A DNA stretch of 18,647 bases from positions 1 to 18,647 of the forward strand of contig JAILDI010000037.1 in the NCBI GenBank assembly GCA_024689525.1, read 5' to 3'. Under the pieces are notes generated by a model that saw only the letters and a program-made list of their open reading frames with translations, had not been told where the DNA came from and did no database searches. Positions within the stretch are counted from its first letter, which is position 1; each line of letters begins with the position of its first letter. Positions 1 to 8,837 of this stretch are shown piece by piece. Origin of the DNA: Bacteroidales bacterium. Lineage in GTDB: Bacteria > Bacteroidota > Bacteroidia > Bacteroidales > UBA932. The position numbers were made by a program, and so were the translations under genes.

Positions 1-1
1 G

Positions 2-2152
2 GTGGAATATCTGGACAGCCTGGGGAATGTGGTTACTCTGGACGCCAGCGTGCACGTAAGCCGCCACAGCGGCCTGGAACGCCGTTACGGAAAGAGGGAG
101 AATGCCTTCCAGCTCGACTCCCTCGGGCAGTCCGACCGCGACAGCTGCATCTTCTATGCTCAGGGGCTACTGGACATTAGCATGGCCCAGAAGGAGCGCC
201 TGGTGGCCGACAGCACGCATTATCAGCAGACCGCAGGGATGCTGAAATCCGCCTACGACTACGCGCAGGAGCGATACAAAACGGTGCAGAACAAGATCTT
301 CATCGACGGGCAGACCAATTATGTAAGCCTGCTTAAATCCTTCAAGCGCTACTGGCGTCAGGCCAGCATGGACGCGAAAGACAAGTACAGCCTTAACCGG
401 AACGTCGTCCACAGCCAGTGGCGCGGCCCCATGGTGGTTGGATTCGCCGTATTTGTGCTCTTCTGGCTGGTGATCGCTATCGTGGTAAGCATGGTGCTGG
501 TGAGGATTCTTACCAAAAAGGTGCAGTTGTTCAAGAAGGACCGTCTGCTGAAGAACAAGTTCACTACTACGCTGATATTCACTGTGATAATATTCGCGCT
601 GTCCATCATGCTGGCGAGCGCCTTCTCCACCCAGCACTTCTTCAGCATGGCCGCGAAGATACTCGTGGAGTTCGCCTGGATGCTGGCGGCGATATTCGTC
701 TCGCTTATCATCCGTGTGAAGGAAGACAGCGTGCGCAAGGGCATCAGGCTCTATCTGCCCACCCTGCTGATGTGCTTCATCATCATATCCTTCCGCATAG
801 CGTTCATCCCCAACAGCCTCATCAACATAATCTTCCCACCCATCCTGCTGATATTCACCATATTCCAGGGATGGACGCTGAAGCGTTTCCGCAAGGCCCT
901 GCCGCAGAGCGACTTCATCTTCGGAAGCGTGTCGATGCTGGTGATGGTAGCCACCACGCTCATCGCTTTCTGGGGATACGTGCTGCTGGGCGTGCAGCTT
1001 CTCATCTGGTGGTTCTTCCAGCTTACTCTGCTGCAGACCGTCACGGCCGTCTACGACATCCTCGATATCTATAATAAGAATCATATCCAGGAGGTCAAGC
1101 GCCGCTACATCCAGGAGCATCCGGACATGCCTCACCGCAACGACAGGGACATGATCGCGGTCACCTGGCCGCATGCATTCATCAAACAGGCCCTGCTGCC
1201 GATCGCGATAGTGGTGTCGATACCTCTCAGCATCTATATGGCCTCGGGCGTGTTCGATCTCACCGAAGTGTTCTCCGAATACTTCATATACCCGTTCCTT
1301 AATGTGGAAGGATATATAAGCCTGTCTTTCTATAAGATAGTGATGGTGCTGACGCTGTATTTCCTGTTCAAGTTCATGAATTACTTCGCCAAGGCCTGGT
1401 ACAGGCAGTATAAGATAAAGAGCATCCTGAATGCCTCCAGCGTGAAGGTGCTGAACGAGAATCAGGTGAATTTCACCCTGGCGGAGAATGTGATCGCCAT
1501 CATCTTCTGGGGCATCTACATCATCACGATCTTCGTGCTGCTGAAGATTCCTACAACGGCCGTGAAGGTTATAGGCGCCGGCCTGGCCACCGGTCTCGGT
1601 TTCGCTATGAAGGATATCCTGAACAACTTCTTCTACGGTGTGCAGCTGATGTCCGGACGCCTGCGCGTGGGCGACTATGTGGAGTGCGACGGAGTGCGCG
1701 GAAAGGTGGACAGCATCACCTACCAGACTACGCAGATAGTGGCCGCTGACGGCTCCGTGATGGCATTCCCGAACAGCACCCTCTTCAATAAGAACTTCAA
1801 GAACCTCACCAAGAACCACTCATATGAGCTTCTCTCGTTCACTGTGGGAGTCAAGTACGGAGTGGATGTGGAAGAGGTGCGTAAGATAATCCTTGATGCC
1901 TTGATTCCTCTCCAGAAGACCGACAAGTACGGGCGTGATATCCTGGATTCCAAGTTCGGTGTCCAGATCCGTTTCCAGGACTTCGGAGACAACAGCGTCA
2001 ACCTCCAGGTGGTGCAGTTTGTTACCGTAGAAGAGAAGATGGCCTATGCATCCCGCGCCAAGGAGGCGGTCTACAATGCCCTGAACAAGCATGGAATAGA
2101 GATTCCGTTCCCTCAGAGGGATCTGTACATCAAGTCTATGCCCGAGAAGTAG
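2..2152 (+). CDS. MscS-family mechanosensitive channel, 5' partial
   Basis: Large membrane protein of the small-conductance mechanosensitive channel (MscS) family, which releases solutes from the inner membrane under osmotic downshift. At least 716 residues are visible. Residues 1-140 are soluble, with no signal peptide, so the real start almost certainly lies upstream of the window; the GTG at position 2 is only the first possible codon. About ten hydrophobic segments follow (roughly 143-170, 187-209, 216-238, 249-270, 272-291, 304-330, 332-355, 393-413, 440-460, 494-516). The pore helix and hinge lie at about 518-550, with the Gly/Ala-rich stretch GAGLATGLGFAMKDI from residue 525. The beta-domain signature RVGDYVE follows at 555-561, then a C-terminal alpha/beta vestibule. 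The length and many extra membrane segments resemble the large MscK/YbdG-like members rather than short MscS. It converges on the EamA gene with only 4 nt between the stops. Confidence 0.88.
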   Translation: MEYLDSLGNVVTLDASVHVSRHSGLERRYGKRENAFQLDSLGQSDRDSCIFYAQGLLDISMAQKERLVADSTHYQQTAGMLKSAYDYAQERYKTVQNKIFIDGQTNYVSLLKSFKRYWRQASMDAKDKYSLNRNVVHSQWRGPMVVGFAVFVLFWLVIAIVVSMVLVRILTKKVQLFKKDRLLKNKFTTTLIFTVIIFALSIMLASAFSTQHFFSMAAKILVEFAWMLAAIFVSLIIRVKEDSVRKGIRLYLPTLLMCFIIISFRIAFIPNSLINIIFPPILLIFTIFQGWTLKRFRKALPQSDFIFGSVSMLVMVATTLIAFWGYVLLGVQLLIWWFFQLTLLQTVTAVYDILDIYNKNHIQEVKRRYIQEHPDMPHRNDRDMIAVTWPHAFIKQALLPIAIVVSIPLSIYMASGVFDLTEVFSEYFIYPFLNVEGYISLSFYKIVMVLTLYFLFKFMNYFAKAWYRQYKIKSILNASSVKVLNENQVNFTLAENVIAIIFWGIYIITIFVLLKIPTTAVKVIGAGLATGLGFAMKDILNNFFYGVQLMSGRLRVGDYVECDGVRGKVDSITYQTTQIVAADGSVMAFPNSTLFNKNFKNLTKNHSYELLSFTVGVKYGVDVEEVRKIILDALIPLQKTDKYGRDILDSKFGVQIRFQDFGDNSVNLQVVQFVTVEEKMAYASRAKEAVYNALNKHGIEIPFPQRDLYIKSMPEK

Positions 2153-2156
2153 GGGA

Positions 2157-3092
2157 TCAGATAAGGAAGAATATCGCTACGCCGGTAACACTGACGACAA
2201 CGCCAAGCAACTCGCGCAGCGATATTTTCTTTTTGTATATGATGGAGTACGGAAGCAGGATGAAAACCGGGCTGAGGGCCATCAGCGTGGACGCGATACC
2301 CGCGTTGGCATAGCGCACGGCCATCAGCGAAAGCGATACTCCCAGCACAGGCCCGGTGAGCGTTACCAGAATCGCGAAGATCAGGCCTTTCCTGTTATGC
2401 GTGGCATCCCGGAGCATATAGAGCTTGTGGCTCAGGGTCATGATCAGCAGGAATCCTGCGCCACCGACTATAGCCCTTATCATCGTTGCCGCGAAGGGCA
2501 TCATCGTGGCCACCCTGGTGGCTTCTTCCGGTATGGCATCCGCGTAATACTGCATACCTATCTTGCTGAGAACCAGGCCCACGCCCTGCCCGATGCCGGC
2601 GCCTATGCCCAGCAGGATGCCGATGAGGGGAAGGGAAGTGTGAAGGTGATGGTCTTCGCCCCGGCTGAGGATGGAAATGGCTATGCCGGTGAGGGTTATG
2701 GCCATGGCTATCCAGCCCTTCCAAGACATCGCCTCACCCAGCATGATCCATCCGGCAATAGCCGCCATGAGGGGAGCTATGGTCATGAACAACTGGCCGA
2801 AACGGGCGCCCACGTAGATGTAGCAGTTGAATAGGCAGAAATCCCCGAAAACGTAGCCTACGAGGGCGGAGAGGGCAAGCCACATCCATGTGCGGGAATC
2901 GGCATAAAGGGGCCACGGGGCGCCTATGGTGACCCAGAGAAGGGCTCCAAGGAAGAACGTGCCCAGCACCAGGCGGATGACGTTAACGGTATTCGAGCCT
3001 ATGCGGTGACTGGCCTCATCCGCACAGATAGCTGTGCAGGTCCATATCATCGCAACGCAGAGCGAAAGTATTTCCCCGAGATGTGATGTCAA
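2157..3092 (-). CDS. EamA/DMT-family transporter
   Basis: Inner-membrane carrier of the drug/metabolite transporter superfamily: 311 residues, about ten hydrophobic helices, arranged as two EamA repeats (about 5-142 and 155-311). The substrate cannot be read from the sequence; relatives export amino acids, metabolites or drugs. The frame opens with TTG at 3092. The first in-frame ATG (Met15, at 3050) would remove half of the first membrane helix, so TTG is preferred. That TTG overlaps the TGA stop of the upstream yitT-like gene by 4 nt, so the two are probably translationally coupled and co-transcribed. The loop around residues 144-152 is charged and His-rich (RGEDHHLH), separating the two halves. 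The family call is confident; the function is not. Confidence 0.85.
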   Translation of the reverse strand: MTSHLGEILSLCVAMIWTCTAICADEASHRIGSNTVNVIRLVLGTFFLGALLWVTIGAPWPLYADSRTWMWLALSALVGYVFGDFCLFNCYIYVGARFGQLFMTIAPLMAAIAGWIMLGEAMSWKGWIAMAITLTGIAISILSRGEDHHLHTSLPLIGILLGIGAGIGQGVGLVLSKIGMQYYADAIPEEATRVATMMPFAATMIRAIVGGAGFLLIMTLSHKLYMLRDATHNRKGLIFAILVTLTGPVLGVSLSLMAVRYANAGIASTLMALSPVFILLPYSIIYKKKISLRELLGVVVSVTGVAIFFLI

Positions 3093-4036
3093 TTGATTTT
3101 CTCTGTTGATTCAACGCCCTTGGCGGTGTTCCAGTAGCCGTATATCTCACTCACGTTGCCGGCTGTGATGAAGTGATCGAACTTCTTCTCCGTCAGGTAG
3201 TTATAGAGTTTGGCATATTCGTTCTGCGTGAGCAGGGTAACAACCTCTATCTTCTCTTCTCCGGAATATCCTCCCTGAAGATGATAGAGGGAACATCCAC
3301 GGTGAAGTTCCTTGATGATGAAATCCTTGATTTCTTCGTAGTGGTCACTGATGATGCATACACGTTTGCGGCGGTTGAGCGTGTCGGTGAAGAAATCGAC
3401 TACCAGACCGTTGATCCATGTGCCTATGAGGCCGATGATTACCATCTGGAAGGGGTTGATGGCGAATGCAGAGCAGCATATGACCGCACCAGCGATGGTC
3501 ACCGAAGCGCCTATGTCGAAGTGGAGGAACTTGTTTACAATTTTGGCGAGTATATCCAGACCGCCCGTCGATGCATTGATTCGGAAGAGAATGGCCTGGG
3601 AAATGCTGAGCATCAACACAAAACAGATGAGGTCCAGCCAGGGATCGTTCATGACGGACGTGCCTTCGGTAATCAATTTCTCGAAGGGGAGTATCTTTTC
3701 CCACATATCGATCAGTGGACCGAGGATAAGGGCAGTGTAGACCGTCTTGATGCCGAATTCAGCTCCTATCAGCAGCCAGGCCAGAACCAGAAGGATTGCG
3801 TTGATGATGGTAATGAGCGTCGATGCCTTGATGGCCCACCCCATGTTCCCGAACACCTCGGAGAGCACAATGGAAAGACCGGATATGCTGCCTATGATAA
3901 GCTTGCTGGGAATCAGGAAATAATACACAGCGGCAGCCCCGAAGGACATGCCTAAAGTCATGATAATCAGCTCTTTCCAGAACTTGCCCGTGGCAAGGGG
4001 CTTGAGGATGTTGGTCATTGTCTTCAGATTTATCAT
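3089..4036 (-). CDS. YitT family membrane protein (DUF161 + DUF2179)
   Basis: Integral membrane protein of the YitT family, 315 residues, the usual size. The N-terminal half has about five or six membrane segments (about 22-42, 46-62, 72-92, 95-110, 135-152, 176-212) with the family's Gly-rich ISGLSIVLSE and NASTGGLDILAKI stretches. The C-terminal DUF2179 domain (about 223-298) is cytoplasmic-looking and carries the HRGCSLYHLQGGYSGEEK core. The biochemical role of the family is not established. ATG at 4036 is used as the start. An alternative ATG (Met7, at 4018) cannot be excluded, because a near-consensus -7 box on this strand (CAATTTTG, 4045 down to 4038) sits almost against the first ATG. 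First gene of a two-gene unit with the EamA transporter. Confidence 0.87.
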   Translation of the reverse strand: MINLKTMTNILKPLATGKFWKELIIMTLGMSFGAAAVYYFLIPSKLIIGSISGLSIVLSEVFGNMGWAIKASTLITIINAILLVLAWLLIGAEFGIKTVYTALILGPLIDMWEKILPFEKLITEGTSVMNDPWLDLICFVLMLSISQAILFRINASTGGLDILAKIVNKFLHFDIGASVTIAGAVICCSAFAINPFQMVIIGLIGTWINGLVVDFFTDTLNRRKRVCIISDHYEEIKDFIIKELHRGCSLYHLQGGYSGEEKIEVVTLLTQNEYAKLYNYLTEKKFDHFITAGNVSEIYGYWNTAKGVESTEKIN

Positions 4037-4054
4037 TCAAAATTGCAAAAACGC

Positions 4055-4085
4055 TTTGACAAATCAAAATATTAACCTAATTTCG
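4055..4085 (+). promoter_or_regulatory. Bacteroidota-type promoter for the porin gene
   Basis: TTTG at 4055-4058, a 19-nt spacer, then TAATTTCG at 4078-4085. This matches the Bacteroidota pattern TTTG-N19-21-TAnnTTTG with one mismatch in the -7 box (TTCG for TTTG). The resulting leader of roughly 15-20 nt before the ATG at 4107 is reasonable. Inference from consensus only. Confidence 0.5.
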
Positions 4086-4106
4086 TCTGTTATTTCAACC
4101 ACATTG

Positions 4107-5111
4107 ATGAAAAAGAGCTTTATAGCACTCCTGGGCCTGGTCTTATGCACCGCCGCCCTCGCACAGAACAAGGTGGACGACCTGTATTTCGACATGAGGG
4201 CCACCTTCCATCAGGAAACCGAGAACGGCGTTTATAACAGCCAGATTATAGGTGAATATCTGAACTTCCAGATGCTTGGGCACATCAGCCCGGATATCAA
4301 CTACCGCATACGTCAGAAGCTGAACAAGAAGGTGTTCGACGAGAAGAACATGTTCAATGCTACCGACATGATGTATTTAAACTGGAAAGCGAACGAACAC
4401 TGGAGTTTCCTCTTCGGCAAGAACGCGGTTCTGATAGGCGGTTATGAATACGATGCCGCGCCTATCGACGTCTACTACTACAGCAAGTTCTGCAACAACC
4501 TCTACCAGGGCTTTACGTTCGGCGGCTCTGCGACATATCATTTCTCTGAAACACAAGGACTTGTGGCCCAGATATGCAATTCGCCGCTATCGCTCGGAGA
4601 CCCTGCAATCTATGCCTACAACCTGGCATGGATGGGCGAGGTGCTTCCCTGGTGGAAAACGCTCTGGAGCGTTAACTTCGTAGAAGACAACAGGAAAGAT
4701 TTCATCAACTACATATCCCTCGGAAACCACTTCATCTTCAAGGATGCCATCCTCGACATCGATATCATGAACCGTGCCTGGTTCGGCCAGAAACAGTTTT
4801 TCTTCAGCGACATGACCATCATCTCCAAGTTCATCTGGAGCGTTGGAAAATGGAACATCTGCGCCAAGGCAGGCTATGAATGGAACGATGCTGCTAATGT
4901 CGATGCAGACGGCAGGGCATACGATGTGGTTATCGCGCCGGACACCGAGTATCTGTATGCAGGATGCGGCCTGGAATGGTTCCCTCTGGGCAGTGAGAAT
5001 CTGCGCCTGCACGCCGTCTTCTATGGAGACAGCGACAGAAACCGTAACAATTTCGAATTGGGTATTACCTGGAGGGTTAATGTAATATCTTCCGCACAGG
5101 GTCGCAGGTAA
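4107..5111 (+). CDS. Outer-membrane porin (Porin_O_P-like)
   Basis: Secreted beta-barrel of 334 residues. The start is the ATG at 4107, because it gives a clean signal peptide (MKKSFIALLGLVLCTAALA, cleavage before Gln20); the same frame is open further upstream, but that part overlaps the divergent gene and lacks a signal. The mature protein has alternating aromatic/polar beta strands and ends in strands typical of barrels (FELGITWRV). Motifs such as YLNFQMLGHISPDINYRIR, FGKNAVLIGGYEYDAAPIDV and AYNLAWMG resemble Bacteroidales porins related to the phosphate-selective OprO/OprP family, shorter than the Pseudomonas proteins. It would allow diffusion of small solutes across the outer membrane; the phosphate preference is not shown. 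Its last 35 nt overlap the convergent DUF1846 gene. Confidence 0.8.
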   Translation: MKKSFIALLGLVLCTAALAQNKVDDLYFDMRATFHQETENGVYNSQIIGEYLNFQMLGHISPDINYRIRQKLNKKVFDEKNMFNATDMMYLNWKANEHWSFLFGKNAVLIGGYEYDAAPIDVYYYSKFCNNLYQGFTFGGSATYHFSETQGLVAQICNSPLSLGDPAIYAYNLAWMGEVLPWWKTLWSVNFVEDNRKDFINYISLGNHFIFKDAILDIDIMNRAWFGQKQFFFSDMTIISKFIWSVGKWNICAKAGYEWNDAANVDADGRAYDVVIAPDTEYLYAGCGLEWFPLGSENLRLHAVFYGDSDRNRNNFELGITWRVNVISSAQGRR

Positions 5112-6546
5112 GGCCTATTCCCAGCTTACTGAAAGTCTTGCGGTCCACTTCACTCAGCATAACGGTGGAGTGAACCTGCGCGCCTGCAAGGTTGGGCAGC
5201 TGCTCGAGCGCCAGCTTGCAGTTCTCATCTATCAGACTCATCATCGAGATGGCCACCAGAACCTCGTCCGTGTGCAGGCGGGGGTTATGCCCGTGCAGGT
5301 AGGTGACCTTCGTTGTCTGTATAGGGGCGATCATGGTCTGGGGGATGAGCTTCACGTTGTGTGCGATTCCGGCGAGATGCTTGAGTGCATTCAGCAGGAG
5401 GGCGGCGCTGGGGCCGAGCAGAGGGCTGGTCTCCGAGGTAAGGATCGTGCCGTCTCTCAGCTCGATGGCGGCCGAGGCGACGTGGGAGCGGTCCATCCTG
5501 TCTTTGGCGGCAACCGTGGTAAGACGGTCGGCGGTGGAGATCTGCGCCCTCTTCATCAGCAGGGCTATCTTGTTGACCTCGCTTTCAGTGGCCTTGCCGT
5601 CCGCGAAGTTGCAGAGGGCGGAGTAGTAACGGCGGATTATCTCCTGCCTGGCGGCCTCGCGGCATACATCGTCGTCGCTGATGCAGAATCCTACCATGTT
5701 CACACCCATGTCGGTGGGGGACTTGTAGGGGGATTCGCCGTAGATGTCCATGAACAGGGCGTTCATGACCGGGAATATCTCCACGTCCCGGTTGTAGTTT
5801 ACGGCCGTTTCGCCGTATGCCTCGAGGTGGAACGGGTCTATCATGTTCACATCCTCCAGATCCGCCGTGGCGGCCTCGTAGGCCAGGTTCACGGGGTGGG
5901 TGAGAGGAAGGTTCCAGATGGGGAAGGTCTCGAATTTGGCATATCCGGCTTTGACGCCGCGCTTGTTCTCCTGATATAGCTGGCTCAGGCACACAGCCAT
6001 CTTTCCGCTGCCAGGACCGGGGGCGGTGACAACGATAAGCGGTTTGGTAGTCTCCACATAGTCGTTTTTTCCAAAGCCTTCGTCGGAGTCGATCAAGGCC
6101 ACGTTGTAGGGATAATCTTCTATAGTGTGATGGAAATAGACCTTGATTCCCATGCCCTCCAGGCGCTTGCGGTAAGCCTCGGCGCTCGCCTGGCCGTTGA
6201 AGTGGGTGATGACGACGCTGTTGACGCTCAGGTCCCTGGCGAGGAATTCATCCCTCAGGCGAAGCACGTCCACGTCGTAGGTTATGCCCAGGTCGCTGCG
6301 AATCTTGTTCTTTTCTATGTCGATGGCGCTGATAACGATAACTATCTCCGCTTCGTCCTTGAGCTGCATCAGCATCTTCAACTTGCTGTCCGGCTCGAAG
6401 CCCGGCAGCACGCGGCTGGCGTGATAGTCGTCGAAGAGCTTGCCGCCGAATTCCATGTAAAGTTTGTCGCCGAAATGGGCGATGCGCTTCTTGATCTGTT
6501 CCGATTGGATTTTGAGATATTTCCCGTTGTCGAACCCGTATTTCAT
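5077..6546 (-). CDS. DUF1846 domain-containing protein (UPF0371 family)
   Basis: Cytoplasmic protein of 489 residues, close to the full length of the DUF1846 family. Typical stretches are present: MEFGGKLFDDYHASRVLPGF near residues 31-50, the GMGIKVYFHHTIEDYPYN region near 131-148, a P-loop-like APGPGSGK at 175-182, and TFPIWNLPLTHPVNLAYEAATADL near 207-230. The GPGSGK stretch suggests phosphate or nucleotide binding, but it lacks a convincing Walker B partner and the family has no settled biochemical role that I know of. The start ATG at 6546 is preceded by a good Bacteroidota promoter. It is divergent from glnN, and its 3' end overlaps the porin gene by 35 nt on the opposite strand. Confidence 0.87.
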   Translation of the reverse strand: MKYGFDNGKYLKIQSEQIKKRIAHFGDKLYMEFGGKLFDDYHASRVLPGFEPDSKLKMLMQLKDEAEIVIVISAIDIEKNKIRSDLGITYDVDVLRLRDEFLARDLSVNSVVITHFNGQASAEAYRKRLEGMGIKVYFHHTIEDYPYNVALIDSDEGFGKNDYVETTKPLIVVTAPGPGSGKMAVCLSQLYQENKRGVKAGYAKFETFPIWNLPLTHPVNLAYEAATADLEDVNMIDPFHLEAYGETAVNYNRDVEIFPVMNALFMDIYGESPYKSPTDMGVNMVGFCISDDDVCREAARQEIIRRYYSALCNFADGKATESEVNKIALLMKRAQISTADRLTTVAAKDRMDRSHVASAAIELRDGTILTSETSPLLGPSAALLLNALKHLAGIAHNVKLIPQTMIAPIQTTKVTYLHGHNPRLHTDEVLVAISMMSLIDENCKLALEQLPNLAGAQVHSTVMLSEVDRKTFSKLGIGLTCDPVRKILH

Positions 6547-6574
6547 ATAAAGGTAATGTGTTGAATACGGGTTA

Positions 6575-6605
6575 CAAAATTAGTCAATCTGCTGAAAAAA
6601 TACAA
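6575..6605 (-). promoter_or_regulatory. Bacteroidota-type promoter for the DUF1846 gene
   Basis: Read on the minus strand: TTG (6605-6603), a 20-nt spacer, then TAATTTTG (6582-6575), an exact TAnnTTTG -7 box. It leaves about a 20-25 nt leader before the ATG at 6546. It lies in the 109-bp divergent region shared with glnN, so the two genes could share regulation. Confidence 0.6.
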
Positions 6606-6655
6606 TGATATTTTCGAAATAATATTTACCTTTATGGGTTAATTAGTATTGCCTT

Positions 6656-8830
6656 ATGGATAGATTCGATCTGGTTAAAGAATCCTTCGAAAAGAAGGTG
6701 GTTCCCGCCGAGGTCCCTGCCGAAAAGACCTCAGACTACTACGGCGAGTTGGTGTTCGACCGCAAAAAGATGTGCAAGTATCTGGACAAAGACAGTCTCA
6801 AGGCTCTTCTTGCATGCATCGAAGGCGGTCAGGCTCTGGATCGCAAGACTGCTGACGGCGTTGCACGCGGAATGAAGGAATGGGCCATGGAGCATGGTGT
6901 AACGCATGTAACCCACTGGTTCCAGCCTCTGACTGAAGGTACTGCTGAGAAGCATGATTCGCTTATCGACTACGATGGAAACGGTGGAGTTATCGAGACC
7001 TTCGACGGCAAGATGCTCGCGCAGCAGGAGCCGGATGCGTCCTCTTTCCCCAACGGTGGCATCCGCGCCACCTTCGAGGCCCGCGGCTACACTGCCTGGG
7101 ATCCGACATCTCCCGTTTTCATCCTCGACGATACCCTCTGCATCCCCACCGTATTCATATCCTATACGGGCGAGGCACTGGACTACAAGACTCCGCTCAA
7201 GCGAGCCCTGAAGGCCGTCAGCGATGCTTCCGTGCCCATCTGTAAACTCTTCGACCCTAAGGTAGAGAAAGTCTATTCATATCTCGGCTGGGAGCAGGAG
7301 TACTTCCTTGTGGATGAATCCCTCTATTCCGCCCGTACGGACCTGATGATCACCGGGCGCACCCTTTTCGGCCATAACTCCTCGAAGAACCAGCAGCTGG
7401 ACGACCACTATTTCGGAGCTATTCCTCCGCGTGTGGCCGCTTTCATGCGCGACCTGGAAGTCGCCGGACACCGTCTGGGCATCCCGCTCAAAACACGACA
7501 TAACGAAGTAGCTCCCAACCAGTTCGAACTGGCCCCCATCTTCGGGGAAACGAATCTTTCCAACGACCAGAACCAGATAGTGATGAACCTTATGAACCGC
7601 ATCGCACGCAAGCACGGTTTCGTGGTTCTCCTGCACGAGAAACCCTTCGCCGGCGTGAACGGTTCCGGAAAACACAACAACTGGTCTCTCGGTACGGATA
7701 CGGGCACATCTCTTCTGGCTCCCGGCAAGGATGCCAATGGCAACCTGCAGTTCATCACGTTCTTCGTAAACGTGCTGGCAGCCGTGCAGAAGCACAACGG
7801 CCTGCTGAAGGCATCCATCGCAAGCGCTACCAACGCCCACAGGCTGGGTGCCAACGAGGCTCCGCCCGCCATCGTATCCGCCTTCCTGGGCCGCACGATG
7901 ACGGAAGTGCTGCACAAACTGCTCGAAGTTCCCTCCGACACTCCTATAGAAATCGCTGGCAAGAAGGGTAAGAAACTCGGCCTGGTGGAAATTCCCGAGA
8001 TATTCGTAGACAATACCGACCGCAACCGCACCTCGCCTTTCGCCTTCACCGGCAACCGCTTCGAGTTCCGTGCGGTGGGCTCCTGCGCAAACTGTTCCGG
8101 TGCCCTGACCACCCTGAATGCGGCCGTGGCCGAGCAGCTCATCGACTTCAAGGCCGCCGTCGACAAGGAGATTGCTGCAGGCAAGAAGACAAATATCGCC
8201 ATAATGGACGCCCTGAAGCCCATTATCAAATCCATCATAGATGTGGTTTGCTTCGATGGCAACGGCTACACTGATGAATGGAAGGCAGAAGCGGCCAGGC
8301 GCGGCCTGAACGTGGAAACCAATGTTCCCAAGATGTTCTGCGAGTTCACCAAGCCGGAGTCCGTGGAAATGTTCACCAAGACCGGTGTTTATTCCGAGAA
8401 GGAACTCAAGGCCCGCAACGAGGTCAAGTGGGAAACCTATATAAAGAAGGTACAGATCGAGTCCCGCGTGATGGTGCGCATGGCTATCAACCACATCATC
8501 CCCGCAGCTCTCGAATACAAGGCCAAGCTCCTGAAGGAGGTCACCCTGGCGAAGGGCATATATGGCAATCTGGACAACTGCACCACGGAACTCGGCATAC
8601 TCGACGACATCAACAAGTACGTTGAGCAGGTCCGCGTGCGAGCCGCAGAGATGAAAGAAGCCCGCAAAGCCGCCAACGCCATCGAGAACGACTATGAGCG
8701 CGCCCTGGCCTATCACGACATCGCCGAGAGCTTCGCAGCTCTCCGCAAGCCAATAGACAAGCTGGAAGAAGTGGTGGACAACAAGATGTGGCCTCTTCCC
8801 AAGTACCGCGAACTGCTGTTCATCAATTAA
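6656..8830 (+). CDS. glnN: Glutamine synthetase type III
   Basis: Cytoplasmic ATP-dependent ligase that makes glutamine from glutamate and ammonium. At 724 residues it matches the long type III (GlnN) form of Bacteroidota and some Cyanobacteria, not the ~470-residue GlnA. Visible motifs: the GSIII N-terminal region through about residue 200 (for example FPNGGIRATFEARGYTAWDP), YLGWEQEYFLVDE near 208-220 with the metal-binding Glu residues, RHNEVAPNQFELAP, and the catalytic NGSGKHNNW at 335-343. NRTSPFAFTGNRFEFRAVGS contributes the C-terminal Arg/Glu pair. The start ATG at 6656 follows an AT-rich leader. Only a weak promoter is seen (TACCTTTA at 6627-6634 with a poor -33). pyrG follows after 7 nt, which suggests one transcript linking glutamine production to a glutamine-using enzyme. 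Confidence 0.96.
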   Translation: MDRFDLVKESFEKKVVPAEVPAEKTSDYYGELVFDRKKMCKYLDKDSLKALLACIEGGQALDRKTADGVARGMKEWAMEHGVTHVTHWFQPLTEGTAEKHDSLIDYDGNGGVIETFDGKMLAQQEPDASSFPNGGIRATFEARGYTAWDPTSPVFILDDTLCIPTVFISYTGEALDYKTPLKRALKAVSDASVPICKLFDPKVEKVYSYLGWEQEYFLVDESLYSARTDLMITGRTLFGHNSSKNQQLDDHYFGAIPPRVAAFMRDLEVAGHRLGIPLKTRHNEVAPNQFELAPIFGETNLSNDQNQIVMNLMNRIARKHGFVVLLHEKPFAGVNGSGKHNNWSLGTDTGTSLLAPGKDANGNLQFITFFVNVLAAVQKHNGLLKASIASATNAHRLGANEAPPAIVSAFLGRTMTEVLHKLLEVPSDTPIEIAGKKGKKLGLVEIPEIFVDNTDRNRTSPFAFTGNRFEFRAVGSCANCSGALTTLNAAVAEQLIDFKAAVDKEIAAGKKTNIAIMDALKPIIKSIIDVVCFDGNGYTDEWKAEAARRGLNVETNVPKMFCEFTKPESVEMFTKTGVYSEKELKARNEVKWETYIKKVQIESRVMVRMAINHIIPAALEYKAKLLKEVTLAKGIYGNLDNCTTELGILDDINKYVEQVRVRAAEMKEARKAANAIENDYERALAYHDIAESFAALRKPIDKLEEVVDNKMWPLPKYRELLFIN

Positions 8831-8837
8831 ACAGGAC

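Noticed and set aside
167..1819. Very long antisense open frames opposite the MscS, glnN and pyrG genes (for example 167-1819, 7277-8950 and 8823-10604, minus)
   Set aside because: Their translations are low-complexity His/Glu/Val/Leu-rich with no family motifs, and they mirror strongly supported genes. They arise from codon bias in a moderately GC-rich genome.
3948..4106. Upstream extension of the porin frame to 3948
   Set aside because: It would overlap the divergent yitT-like gene and bury the signal peptide; the ATG at 4107 gives a normal secreted protein.
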